From assembly GCF_031157315.1 (NCBI RefSeq), contig NZ_JAVIFU010000033.1, forward strand, positions 1 through 64,000: a DNA stretch of 64,000 nucleotides, given 5' to 3'. The position numbers and the translations under genes were made by a program. Source of the stretch: Paenibacillus sp. LHD-38. GTDB taxonomy: Bacteria; Bacillota; Bacilli; Paenibacillales; Paenibacillaceae. Shown in pieces: positions 18,979 to 27,971 of this stretch. The notes beneath the pieces are model-generated. The model was not told the DNA's origin. It saw only the letters and a list, made by a program, of their open reading frames with translations, and ran no database searches. The stretch's first letter is position 1. Each line of letters begins with the position of its first letter.

Positions 18979-19042
18979 AAACGAAAAAAATTAAATTTAA
19001 AAAAATATTTTAAATAGAGCATGATTTTACCAGAAATGTAGA

Positions 19043-19068
19043 AGGAATTGGCATAAAAATGTGGAAGT
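19043..19068 (+). promoter_or_regulatory. Sigma-H type promoter of spoVG with AT-rich upstream box
   Basis: AGGAATT (19043-19049), 13 bp, GGAAG (19063-19067) mirrors the B. subtilis spoVG sigma-H promoter (AGGATTT, 13 bp, GGAAT). A 44-bp almost purely A/T stretch at about 18977-19020 precedes it; in B. subtilis the equivalent AT box is where AbrB represses spoVG. Confidence 0.65.
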
Positions 19069-19101
19069 ATACACCAAGTCTCTCATAGACAAAGGTGGTG
19101 A

Positions 19102-19389
<288 letters not shown>

Positions 19390-19418
19390 CCAAAGCATTT
19401 CATGATTTTGGGGTTGAT

Positions 19419-19455
19419 TGGAGAAGGGAGCCACGGCTCTCTTTTCTTTTTTTTG
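19419..19455 (+). terminator. spoVG terminator
   Basis: GAAGGGAGCC ac GGCTCTCTTTTC followed by TTTTTTTT. Confidence 0.8.
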
Positions 19456-19693
19456 CGATAAGCGGCAGTTCTCCTATCTTGCATTCAAGAGTAACCTGTA
19501 GAATGCTTTTCTGAAGGGTGTGACTGGCATATGCTGTTATCGCTTGGAAATCCAAGAACATATTCGTATAATGGAATATAATATAGCTAATATTTGGTGA
19601 CATGATGATGGCCAATGCTGCCTGAATTAGGCATGGATTAATAGTAAGCTATACTGAAGTTATCATTCATAGACGATTTAGGGGGTCTTTTAT
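19456..19693 (+). other. Intergenic region before glmU
   Basis: This 238-bp AT-rich gap has no convincing ORF or RNA. It must hold the glmU promoter, but no -35/-10 pair stands out. The only clear element is the glmU ribosome-binding site, GGGGGT, at 19681-19686. Confidence 0.5.
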
Positions 19694-21088
19694 TTGAAAG
19701 TTATGGCGATTGTGCTTGCTGCGGGACAGGGCAAGCGAATGAAATCGAAGTTATATAAAGTGCTTCATCCGGTGTGCGGCAAGCCTATGGTCGGTCATGT
19801 GCTGGGGGTTGTACAGGAAGCAGCGGCAGAGCGTTCGGTCGTTATTGTGGGACACGGAGCAGAAATGGTTAAATCGTATTTGGGTAATGACGCTGAATAT
19901 GTTTTGCAAGAGCAGCAGCTCGGTACGGGTCATGCAGTACGTCAGGCAGAGGCACTGCTCGGCGGAGAAGAAGGCACGACTATCGTCATTTGCGGCGATA
20001 CGCCGTTGGTGCAAGCATCTACGATCAGCGCCATGCTTGAGCTGCATAAATCCAGCGGCGCCGCAGCAACGGTATTAACGGCAGCGTTCGAGGTCCCAAC
20101 TGGCTATGGACGCGTTATTCGCGGTCAAGACGGTACAGTCCAGCGGATCGTGGAGCAAAAGGATTGTTCACCTGAAGAGGTGGCCGTAAAGGAAATTAAT
20201 ACGGGTACGTATTGCTTCGATAACCAGAAGCTGTTTGCTGCGCTTGCAAAGGTAACGAGCAATAATGCACAGGGAGAATTTTATTTGACCGATGTCATCG
20301 GCATATTCCGTGAAGATGGCGAATCGGTGCAAGGCTATTGCACCACTGATCTGGCAGAAGCCATTGGCGTAAATGACCGCGTGGCTCTAGCAGAAGCTGA
20401 GCGCTTTATGCGCGATCGGATTAACCGGAACCATTTGCTCGGCGGAGTGACCCTCATAGACGCTTCATCAACCTATATTGAAGCAGACGTTCAAATCGGA
20501 TCCGATACTGTCATTTATCCGGGAACCGTGCTGCGCGGTTCAACCATTATTGGCGAGGATTGCATTATTGGTCCGCAAGCGGATATCACAGACAGCTCGA
20601 TCGGGAACGGCGTTACGATTAAGTATTCCGTTGTTGCAGAATCCATCGTAGGTGATACAAGCTCGGTGGGACCTTATGCGAATTTGCGTCCAGGTTCGAA
20701 GCTGGGTGTCGGCTGCAAAATCGGTGATTTCGTTGAACTCAAAAACGCTTCACTCGACGATGGCAGTAAAGTTTCCCATTTGAGCTACGTCGGAGACGCT
20801 AAGGTGGGTAAGGACGTTAATATCGGCTGTGGCGCGATTACGGTCAACTATGATGGTTACAATAAATTTGTGACTGAGATCGGCGACAATGCGTTTGTCG
20901 GAAGCAACGTTAACTTGATTGCCCCTGTGAAAATAGGAGACGGAGCCTATGTCGTTGCTGGCTCTACGGTGACGCATGATGTGCCTGCTGGGGACCTTGC
21001 CATAGCTCGCGAGCGTCAAGTAAATAAGCCGGGGTATGCCGATAAGATTCGGGGACGTGCCAAAGCAAAGAAAGAAAAAAAACAATAA
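19694..21088 (+). CDS. glmU: Bifunctional UDP-GlcNAc pyrophosphorylase / glucosamine-1-P acetyltransferase
   Basis: GlmU makes UDP-N-acetylglucosamine for peptidoglycan and teichoic acid. The 464-residue protein has the N-terminal uridyltransferase (LAAGQGKRMKSKLYKVLHPV, about 7-26; CGDTPLV, about 101-107) and, from about residue 250, a left-handed beta-helix with hexapeptide repeats (VIYPGTVLRGSTIIGEDCIIG) ending in HLSYVGDAKVGKDVNIGCG. The start is TTG 19694 with GGGGGT 8 bp upstream. In B. subtilis prs follows; here a strong terminator follows instead. Confidence 0.96.
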   Translation: MKVMAIVLAAGQGKRMKSKLYKVLHPVCGKPMVGHVLGVVQEAAAERSVVIVGHGAEMVKSYLGNDAEYVLQEQQLGTGHAVRQAEALLGGEEGTTIVICGDTPLVQASTISAMLELHKSSGAAATVLTAAFEVPTGYGRVIRGQDGTVQRIVEQKDCSPEEVAVKEINTGTYCFDNQKLFAALAKVTSNNAQGEFYLTDVIGIFREDGESVQGYCTTDLAEAIGVNDRVALAEAERFMRDRINRNHLLGGVTLIDASSTYIEADVQIGSDTVIYPGTVLRGSTIIGEDCIIGPQADITDSSIGNGVTIKYSVVAESIVGDTSSVGPYANLRPGSKLGVGCKIGDFVELKNASLDDGSKVSHLSYVGDAKVGKDVNIGCGAITVNYDGYNKFVTEIGDNAFVGSNVNLIAPVKIGDGAYVVAGSTVTHDVPAGDLAIARERQVNKPGYADKIRGRAKAKKEKKQ

Positions 21089-21107
21089 TAAGCACCAGTG
21101 TTTTTAT

Positions 21108-21156
21108 AAGATGCAGGACTGAATTCAGACTATGAATTCAGCTCTGCATCTTTTTT
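21108..21156 (+). terminator. glmU terminator
   Basis: GATGCAG ... CTGCATC with an inner CTGAATTCA/TGAATTCAG stem and a TTTTTT tail. A second short hairpin, CCTATA...TATAGG with TTTTT, follows at about 21159-21179. Confidence 0.85.
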
Positions 21157-21181
21157 GCCTATATATTTATAGGTTTTTCGC

Positions 21182-21229
21182 GAAACGAGCTATTGCCGCA
21201 AATGAACGGCTACAGCCGGTATACGCTTG
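21182..21229 (+). repeat. 48-bp intergenic repeat, copy A
   Basis: This is one of five related elements (others at 42611, 43568, 60003 and 61335). It begins GAAACG, has a CGGC-taca-GCCG mini-hairpin, and ends TATACGCTTG. It lies 200 bp before ctc in the gap between glmU and ctc, which otherwise holds only terminators and the ctc ribosome-binding site. Confidence 0.6.
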
Positions 21230-21429
21230 CTATAAATGATGCGGAAAGCAGTAGAACGATTACTGCTTTGCCGCAATGCAGCTCCAAATTCGACTTTTGA
21301 TGTAGGAATACAAGCAAAATGTGGCGGATAAAGTTTAATTTTTGGATGGAGTGGGTAAGTTATAGGGAAATGATTTACGAAGCTTAGTTTGCTATTCAAA
21401 ACTAGGTAAAACATTAGGAGGTAATCAAT

Positions 21430-22080
21430 ATGGCGATAGCTATGAACGCGGATCAACGAACTGGCACGACGAAAGGTGAGTTGCGCCAATTGCGGCTCCA
21501 AGGAAAAATACCAGGTGTTATTTACGGAAAACAGCTAACGGATTCTGCGCAAGTCATTGTGGATGGCAAGGAATTGCAGGCATTGCTGCGTTCCCATCCG
21601 AATGCGGTGCTTGAAATTAATATTCCGTCACACGGGAAGACTTCTGTGATGATCTCGGAGATACAACGCGATTCATTAAGCCGCCAGGTGCTGCATGTTG
21701 ATTTTCATCAAATCAATATGAATGAGAATGTGCGGGCAAACGTACGCTTTCACACAGAAGGCGACTCGCAGGGCGTCCGTGAGGGCGGCATTCTGCAGTT
21801 AATTTTGCACGAGCTCGAGGTGCAATGCTTGCCGGGCAATATCCCTGATGCTATAACGGTCGATATCTCATCATTAGATATAGGCGGCAGCTTGCTTGTG
21901 AGCGATCTGCAGCTCCCTAAGGGTGTCGAAGTGCTTGCTGATCCGGAGCAGGTTGTGGTGACAATTCTTGCACCGCAAAAAGAGCTTACCGAGGAAGAAG
22001 CAGAAGACGCTGCCGTGGAAGCTATAGAGGCGGAATCACGCTCCAAAGAAGCGCAGCTTGAAGGCATTAAGAGCCTGTAG
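21430..22080 (+). CDS. ctc: 50S ribosomal protein L25 / general stress protein Ctc
   Basis: The 216-residue protein has an N-terminal L25 domain (about 1-95, NADQRTGTTKGELRQLR, GKIPGVIYG), which binds 5S rRNA, and the C-terminal TL5/Ctc domain (about 100-190), followed by a Glu/Ala-rich tail. In B. subtilis Ctc is induced by stress through sigma-B and associates with ribosomes. The ribosome-binding site is TAGGAGG. No sigma-B promoter was clear. Confidence 0.93.
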   Translation: MAIAMNADQRTGTTKGELRQLRLQGKIPGVIYGKQLTDSAQVIVDGKELQALLRSHPNAVLEINIPSHGKTSVMISEIQRDSLSRQVLHVDFHQINMNENVRANVRFHTEGDSQGVREGGILQLILHELEVQCLPGNIPDAITVDISSLDIGGSLLVSDLQLPKGVEVLADPEQVVVTILAPQKELTEEEAEDAAVEAIEAESRSKEAQLEGIKSL

Positions 22081-22118
22081 TCACTATTTCCGAATAAGAA
22101 GTAACTTTCATGCTGCGG

Positions 22119-22142
22119 CGCCGTCCTTATACAGGACGGCGT
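22119..22142 (+). terminator. Possible ctc terminator
   Basis: CGCCGTCCT tatac AGGACGGCG is a perfect 9-bp GC-rich stem 39 bp after the ctc stop. The following TTGTTTG is only a weak T tract. Confidence 0.5.
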
Positions 22143-22268
22143 TGTTTGCGGTTGATAATGACAGCGATCGCAGCAATAAGCTTGCCTTTACCGGGTATCT
22201 TCAGATGTTTACGCTTGCAACAGATTATGTTACATTTGTCCGTAAAGGTAAAGGAGTGAGAGCAAGCA

Positions 22269-22829
22269 ATGAGGTGGATTGCAGGATTGGGGAATCCCGG
22301 TGCGGCTTATCAGAATACAAGACATAATGTCGGATTTATGGTCATTGATGAGCTGGCAAAGCGCTGGGGCATTAGCGTAACGCAAAGCAAATGTAAGGCA
22401 TTAATCGGCGAGGGCAATGTGCAGGGAACTAAGGTCGTTCTCATTAAACCGATGACATATATGAATTTGTCCGGGGAGTCCGTTCGGTCATTCCTGGACT
22501 ATTTTAAGGCGGATGTTGAAGACGGTGTTATTGTCTATGATGATTTGGATACCGAAATAGGGAAGCTGAGGCTTCGCTATCAAGGCAGCGCAGGCGGACA
22601 TAACGGAATAAAGTCACTCATTCAGCATTTAGGCACGCAGACTTTCGACCGCGTTCGGATGGGGATCTCTCGTCCGCAGCCGGGAATGAACATCGCGGAC
22701 TATGTACTCTCTACCTTTCCGAAGGGCGAACATGATTCATTATCAGCGATGATTTCAGATGCCTGCGACGCTATAGAGTTTAGATTGAAAGCGCCTTTCG
22801 AGGAGACGATGGCAAAGTTTAACCGATAA
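22269..22829 (+). CDS. pth: Peptidyl-tRNA hydrolase (SpoVC)
   Basis: Pth releases peptides from stalled peptidyl-tRNA. The 186-residue protein has WIAGLGNPGAAYQNTRHNVGF (Asn-10 and catalytic His-20 region), KPMTYMNLSG (about 64-73), VYDDLDTEIG with catalytic Asp near 93, and GGHNGIKSL (about 109-117). AAGGAGTGAG lies 9 bp before the ATG. It stands between ctc and fin as in B. subtilis. Confidence 0.96.
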   Translation: MRWIAGLGNPGAAYQNTRHNVGFMVIDELAKRWGISVTQSKCKALIGEGNVQGTKVVLIKPMTYMNLSGESVRSFLDYFKADVEDGVIVYDDLDTEIGKLRLRYQGSAGGHNGIKSLIQHLGTQTFDRVRMGISRPQPGMNIADYVLSTFPKGEHDSLSAMISDACDAIEFRLKAPFEETMAKFNR

Positions 22830-22857
22830 TCTGTTAGATTGCGATATTGCGGGCATA

Positions 22858-22881
22858 CTGAAGGGTATAACGACCCTTCAG
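22858..22881 (+). promoter_or_regulatory. Hairpin at the fin ribosome-binding site
   Basis: CTGAAGGGT ataacg ACCCTTCAG is a perfect 9-bp stem. Its last bases overlap the first two bases of AGGAGG (22880-22885), the fin ribosome-binding site, and it has no T tail, so it is not a terminator. Confidence 0.55.
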
Positions 22882-22892
22882 GAGGCATACAT

Positions 22893-23123
22893 ATGGCTGT
22901 AAACTATATCTGTCGGCACTGCAGAACATCAATCGGGTCACTCAGCGGGTCAAATATAACCGAGCATCAGCTCGGTTTCCATTTCTTGACCCCTGAAGAA
23001 CGCAGCGATATAATAGCGTATGACCCAAATGGAGATGTGACGGTAAAGGTGGTCTGCGATTATTGCCGTGAGGCGATTGACGCAAACCCGGAGCTTCATT
23101 TGGTAGCAAATCCACTTCAATGA
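22893..23123 (+). CDS. fin: Anti-sigma-F factor Fin (YabK)
   Basis: The 76-residue zinc-binding protein has CRHC (about 7-10) and CDYC (about 55-58), with the conserved LGFHFLTPEERSDIIAY between. In B. subtilis Fin shuts off sigma-F in the forespore to allow the switch to sigma-G. ATG 22893 follows AGGAGG by 7 bp and gives exactly the family length. With gin at the left end, the window carries two small zinc-type sigma inhibitors. A -10-like GGGCATACTG (22851-22860) lies upstream without a clear -35. Confidence 0.92.
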   Translation: MAVNYICRHCRTSIGSLSGSNITEHQLGFHFLTPEERSDIIAYDPNGDVTVKVVCDYCREAIDANPELHLVANPLQ

Positions 23124-23141
23124 CGGTAAGTGAATAATTTG

Positions 23142-23169
23142 AGCCTTAGCGGTTGGCTGAGGCTTCTTT
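23142..23169 (+). terminator. fin terminator
   Basis: AGCCTTAGC ggtt GGCTGAGGCT followed by TCTTTT. Confidence 0.7.
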
Positions 23170-23232
23170 TCAATGTACAGGGAGCGATCGTATCAATCTC
23201 CGATTGTGTATAGAAACGGGGTGTCGCAAAAG

Positions 23233-26200
23233 TTGAAAGCGTTAATTAATGCTTTTGCCGCGGATGCGGACGTTCAGTCCGTCATATCCGGTATTCGTAA
23301 AGGCATGCGTGAACAGATGATATCTGGTCTCGCAGGCTCTTCCAGGCAGGTGCTCATTGCAGCACTGCAGGAGGATGTTGATCGTCCAATGCTCGTTGTT
23401 ACCCATAACATGTTCTCTGCGCAGAAGATTGCGGAAGATTTGCAGGAATGTCTTTCTCCTGACCATGTGTTGCTTTATCCCGCGAATGAGCTGGTTGCTG
23501 CCGAAGCGGCGATCTCGAGTCCCGAGACGCTTGCGCAGCGAATGGATGTGCTGATCAAGCTGTCCAAAGGCTATCGCGGGATTGTTGTCGTGCCGTTCTC
23601 TGGGGTGCGGCGTTATTTGCCTATAAGCAGCGTGATGGCTGAAGCCCAAATTGCGGTTAAAGTGGGCGATTCACTGCCGATTGATACCTTTTTGCGCCAA
23701 ATGACGGCGCTCGGTTATACGAGAGCTGACCGCGTGGAGCTGCGCGGAGAGATGAGCGTTCGCGGCGGTATTGTGGACTTTTATCCCTTAACGGCATCTC
23801 ACGCCTACCGGATCGAATGGTTTGGAGACGATATTGACTCCATTCGTGCCTTCGATCCAGCCGATCAACGTTCTTCCGATCGATTAGAAGCTTTTGTCGT
23901 TCCGCCATGTCAGGAGCTGCTCGCTGACGGACATCGCATGGAGATTGCGGCCAATCATGCGCAGCGGCTGCTTGAGAAGCAGCTTGATAAAATGACGGAT
24001 CGCACGGCAAAGGACCGTCTTCGCACGGAGCTTGGCGGAGAGATCGAACGTATGCGCGAGCATGTTTATTTTCCGGAAATATATAAATATGTTTCTTTGT
24101 TATATCCAGAGCGTCAAACCATTCTCGATTATATGCCGAGTGACACGCTGCTCATACTAGACGAGCCGACACGTTTGATAGAGACGTCTAAGCAGCTGGA
24201 GCGGGATGAAGCGGAATGGTCGATGCATTTGCTGCAAAACGGCAAATCGCTGCCGGACCTTGCTTTGGCGCGCGATACGGAGGAGATCCTGCACCACCGC
24301 CCGTTTCCAACGCTGTTCCTGTCGTTGTTCCTGAGGCAAATCCCGCATTCGCAGCCGCAAAATATTTTGAACATGACCAGCCGTTCGATGCAAAATTTCC
24401 ATGGGCAGATGAATTTGCTCAAGACCGAAATGGAGCGCTGGCATAAGACGGGCGCAACAGTCATGATGCTGGCCGGCAATGCTGAGCGTATGGAGCGCAT
24501 GCGCCGTGTTCTCGATGACTACAACATTGAGCTGCCTACCCTGCTGGAGGGGAATTTGCAGTCTGGGTTTGAGCTGCCATCCGCCCATCTAGTTATTATT
24601 ACAGAAGGCGAGATGTTCACGCAGAAGCAGCGCAAAGCAAGAAGAATGGATAAGAAGGTAGACAATGCCGAGCGCATTAAGAGCTACACGGAGCTCAAGG
24701 TCGGTGACTACGTCGTTCACCATAATCATGGTATCGGTAAGTATGTAGGTATCGGGACGCTCGAGATTGCAGGCATTCATAAAGATTATTTGCATATTCT
24801 TTACGCGGGCGGCGATAAGCTGTCCGTTCCAATCGAGCAAGTCGATATGATTCAGAAATATGTCGGCAACGAAGAGAGAGAGCCGAAGGTCAATAAGCTT
24901 GGCGGCAGCGAATGGACACGGGCGAAGAGTAAAGTAAAAGCTTCCGTTCAGGATATTGCTGATGATTTGATCAAGCTGTATGCCGAGCGGCAGACGGCAC
25001 CAGGCTACTCCTTTGGACAAGACACCACGTATCAGAATGAATTCGAAGCGATGTTTCCTTATGATGAGACGCGTGACCAGCTTCGGGCAATTGAAGAGAT
25101 TAAAAAGGATATGGAAAAAACGCAGCCGATGGATCGTCTCCTTTGCGGCGACGTGGGATACGGCAAAACCGAGGTCGCGATTCGTGCGGCATTCAAAGCA
25201 GCGATGGACAGCAAGCAGGTAGCGGTGCTTGTGCCGACGACGATTTTGGCGCAGCAGCATTATGAGACTTTCCGCGAGCGTTTTGCGGGTTATCCCATTA
25301 ATGTACAGGTGCTCAGCAGGTTCCGTTCGCGCAAGGAACAAAATGACACGATGAAGGGGCTGAAGGCGGGAACGGTTGACGTAGTCATCGGGACGCATCG
25401 CTTGCTTTCACAGGATATTATATTTAAATCGCTCGGGCTTTTGATTGTCGATGAGGAGCAGCGCTTTGGCGTATCCCATAAGGAAAAGCTGAAAAAGCTG
25501 AAAACAAACGTCGACGTGCTTACGTTAACGGCTACCCCGATTCCGAGAACGCTGCATATGTCGATGCTCGGCGTGCGGGACTTGTCGGTTATCGAAACGC
25601 CGCCTGAGAATCGTTTCCCTGTACAAACCTATGTAGTGGAATACAGCCCGTCCCTTGTTCGCGAGGCAATCGAGCGGGAGCTTGCGCGCGGCGGCCAAGT
25701 CTATTATTTATATAACCGGGTCCAAGGCATCTATCAAATGGCTGAGCAGATCAATGCGCTTGTGCCAAGTGCTAGAGTTGCAGTAGGCCATGGGCAGATG
25801 TCGGAACAGGAGCTGGAGAAGACCATCCTCGATTTCCTTGATGGGGAGTCGGATGTGCTTGTCAGCACGAGCATTATCGAAACCGGCGTTGATATTCCAA
25901 ACGTCAATACGTTAATCGTACATGATGCGGATAAAATGGGGCTCTCTCAGCTCTATCAGCTGCGCGGCCGTGTCGGGCGTTCAAACCGGATCGCATACGC
26001 TTATTTTACGTACCAACGGGATAAGGTGCTCACTGAGGTAGCGGAAAAACGTCTGCAATCGATCAAGGAGTTTACGGAGCTTGGATCCGGCTTCAAAATC
26101 GCGATGCGGGATCTATCGATTCGCGGAGCGGGCAACCTGCTTGGGGCGGAGCAGCATGGCTTCATTGCTTCTGTAGGGTTTGATATGTACTCGCAAATGC

Positions 26201-26760
26201 TTGCCGATGAGATTGCCAAGCGTAAGGCGGAAATGAGCGGCGAAGAAATCAAGGAAGAGAAGCCGGTTAGCACAGTAATTGATGTCAGTATCGATGCCTA
26301 TTTGCCTTCCGACTATATCTACGATAGTATTCAAAAAATTGAAATCTACAAAAAGGTTGCGGCCATTCGAACGTTTGAAGAGTCGGATGATGTCATTGAC
26401 GAGCTAGTCGACCGCTTTGGCGATTTACCGCAGGCAGTAAGCAACTTGCTGGCAGTGGCGAGAATGAAAGTTTACGGCACGATGAACGGAATAGAGCAAA
26501 TTAGCGGCAAGGGCGATGATATATTACTCCGCTTCGCCGCAGCCGAGAAACGCCGCATCGATCGCAAAAAGGTCGATCAGCTCTGCCTGAAGCACGAGAA
26601 CCGTTTTAAGCAGGGAAGCGACCAAGAGCCTAATCCAAGCATCCTGCTGCGGGGCAAGGGATTAAATATGGAGCAGAAGATTCATATGATCGAACAGTTT
26701 TTGCAAGGCTACAAGGATACTCTCCTTTTTTCTGACCAATTGCAAAATGTGACGCCATAG
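23233..26760 (+). CDS. mfd: Transcription-repair coupling factor Mfd
   Basis: Mfd displaces stalled RNA polymerase and recruits UvrA to lesions. From TTG 23233 the protein is 1175 residues, the usual length. It has a UvrB-like N-terminal half, the CarD-like polymerase-interaction domain (about 475-545, LKVGDYVVHHNHGIGKYVGI), the RecG-like translocase with Walker A GDVGYGKTE (about 639), Walker B DEEQ (about 740) and QLRGRVGRSNR, and the C-terminal TRCF domain. TTG 23233 has GGGGTG 9 bp upstream. An in-frame ATG at 23173 directly follows the fin terminator without a ribosome-binding site and is unlikely. Confidence 0.94.
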   Translation: MKALINAFAADADVQSVISGIRKGMREQMISGLAGSSRQVLIAALQEDVDRPMLVVTHNMFSAQKIAEDLQECLSPDHVLLYPANELVAAEAAISSPETLAQRMDVLIKLSKGYRGIVVVPFSGVRRYLPISSVMAEAQIAVKVGDSLPIDTFLRQMTALGYTRADRVELRGEMSVRGGIVDFYPLTASHAYRIEWFGDDIDSIRAFDPADQRSSDRLEAFVVPPCQELLADGHRMEIAANHAQRLLEKQLDKMTDRTAKDRLRTELGGEIERMREHVYFPEIYKYVSLLYPERQTILDYMPSDTLLILDEPTRLIETSKQLERDEAEWSMHLLQNGKSLPDLALARDTEEILHHRPFPTLFLSLFLRQIPHSQPQNILNMTSRSMQNFHGQMNLLKTEMERWHKTGATVMMLAGNAERMERMRRVLDDYNIELPTLLEGNLQSGFELPSAHLVIITEGEMFTQKQRKARRMDKKVDNAERIKSYTELKVGDYVVHHNHGIGKYVGIGTLEIAGIHKDYLHILYAGGDKLSVPIEQVDMIQKYVGNEEREPKVNKLGGSEWTRAKSKVKASVQDIADDLIKLYAERQTAPGYSFGQDTTYQNEFEAMFPYDETRDQLRAIEEIKKDMEKTQPMDRLLCGDVGYGKTEVAIRAAFKAAMDSKQVAVLVPTTILAQQHYETFRERFAGYPINVQVLSRFRSRKEQNDTMKGLKAGTVDVVIGTHRLLSQDIIFKSLGLLIVDEEQRFGVSHKEKLKKLKTNVDVLTLTATPIPRTLHMSMLGVRDLSVIETPPENRFPVQTYVVEYSPSLVREAIERELARGGQVYYLYNRVQGIYQMAEQINALVPSARVAVGHGQMSEQELEKTILDFLDGESDVLVSTSIIETGVDIPNVNTLIVHDADKMGLSQLYQLRGRVGRSNRIAYAYFTYQRDKVLTEVAEKRLQSIKEFTELGSGFKIAMRDLSIRGAGNLLGAEQHGFIASVGFDMYSQMLADEIAKRKAEMSGEEIKEEKPVSTVIDVSIDAYLPSDYIYDSIQKIEIYKKVAAIRTFEESDDVIDELVDRFGDLPQAVSNLLAVARMKVYGTMNGIEQISGKGDDILLRFAAAEKRRIDRKKVDQLCLKHENRFKQGSDQEPNPSILLRGKGLNMEQKIHMIEQFLQGYKDTLLFSDQLQNVTP

Positions 26761-26831
26761 ACAATATTCGCTTTATATATCCCTTTTCTGATACAATACT
26801 ATCAAGTTCACAATATGAAAGGGGATTCAAC

Positions 26832-27887
26832 ATGTTACACAATTCACGCAAATTGGCATGGCGCAAGGGCGCGCTGCTTATCGTGGCAGTGTTGCTAGTC
26901 ATGACAATGGCGGCATGCGGCGCGAAAGAAACAGAAGTTGCAACGTATAAAGGCGGTAATGTAACAGACAAGGAATTCAACAAGTATTTGGATGTATTCA
27001 CTGTTATTCAGCCTACCTATGCGCAGCTTATTGAAATTCCGCAATTTAAGGAGCAATTGCTCCAGCAGTATATTTCTTACAAAATTTTAGGCAGCCAGGC
27101 TTCCGAGGAATCGGTGAAAACGGCTAAAACAGAAGTTGAAGAACAAATGAAGCAATTCAAGGAACAGCTTAAGACGAATACCGAATTGAAAGCAGCGCTA
27201 GATGAGAAGAAATTGAAAAACAAAGATATGGAAAACTATTTGCTGCTTACTTCGAAAGTAGTCGCACATATGAATTCCCAAGTAACGGATGAGCAAATGA
27301 AAACGGAATATGAAACGAACGGCGCAGACTATGCGACGGTAACGGTTCGTCATATTTTGGTAGCAACGAAGACGACGGATGAAACAACGCAAGAAGAGAA
27401 AGAGCTTCGTACGTCGGAAGTAGCTTTGGCTCGCGCCAAAGAAGTGAAGCAAAAGCTCGAAGCCGGCGGAGAGTGGGCGGCCCTTGCGAAAGAGTACTCC
27501 GATGATCCAGGCTCCAAGGAAACGGGCGGCCTTTACGCCGACAAGAAAAACGGAAGCTGGGTTGAGGAGTTTAAACAAGCAGCTTATAAACAAGAAGTTG
27601 GCGTTATCGGTGATCCAGTAGAAACAGAGTACGGTTACCACGTTATTCTTGTTGAGAAGCGCGATACACCGGCATTCGATAAATTGAGCGACACCGATAA
27701 AGAAGCAGTAAGAAGCGCAGTAGCTTACACACTCATGAATAAATACATGACGGACGAGCTTCCGAAGCAAGAAATCGTTAGTAAGCTTCCTAAAGCTGAA
27801 GAGGAGACTCCTGCAAGCGATGCTCCTGCCGGCGAAGAAACACCGGCGACTGATGCTCCTGCAACAGAAGCGCCTGCAGCAAAATAA
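26832..27887 (+). CDS. PrsA-like peptidyl-prolyl isomerase lipoprotein
   Basis: The 351-residue exported foldase has a basic N-terminus, a hydrophobic signal (about 13-27) and lipobox MAAC with the lipidated Cys near residue 29. A SurA/PrsA-like N-terminal chaperone region is followed by a parvulin domain (about 173-280, VRHILVATKTTD, ALAKEYSDDPGSKETGG, EYGYHVILVEKR). The tail is a Glu/Ala/Thr/Pro-rich low-complexity segment. It assists folding of secreted proteins outside the membrane. It replaces spoVT as the gene after mfd. The ribosome-binding site is AAAGGGG; a terminator follows. Confidence 0.9.
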   Translation: MLHNSRKLAWRKGALLIVAVLLVMTMAACGAKETEVATYKGGNVTDKEFNKYLDVFTVIQPTYAQLIEIPQFKEQLLQQYISYKILGSQASEESVKTAKTEVEEQMKQFKEQLKTNTELKAALDEKKLKNKDMENYLLLTSKVVAHMNSQVTDEQMKTEYETNGADYATVTVRHILVATKTTDETTQEEKELRTSEVALARAKEVKQKLEAGGEWAALAKEYSDDPGSKETGGLYADKKNGSWVEEFKQAAYKQEVGVIGDPVETEYGYHVILVEKRDTPAFDKLSDTDKEAVRSAVAYTLMNKYMTDELPKQEIVSKLPKAEEETPASDAPAGEETPATDAPATEAPAAK

Positions 27888-27905
27888 GCGGAGCTCCAGC
27901 TCCTT

Positions 27906-27943
27906 AGACCCTTTAACCCTTACGTGGTTAAGGGGTCTTTTTA
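27906..27943 (+). terminator. Terminator after the PrsA-like gene
   Basis: AGACCCTTTAACC and GGTTAAGGGGTCT form a long stem (one bulge) followed by TTTTTA. Confidence 0.85.
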
Positions 27944-27971
27944 CAGAACTATGCAGGGTAGGATTGGTGGC

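Noticed and set aside
22200-22217. Another TTTACGCTTG before pth as a sixth copy of the 48-bp repeat
   Set aside because: The 48 bp before it lack GAAACG and the CGGC/GCCG hairpin; only the 10-base end matches.
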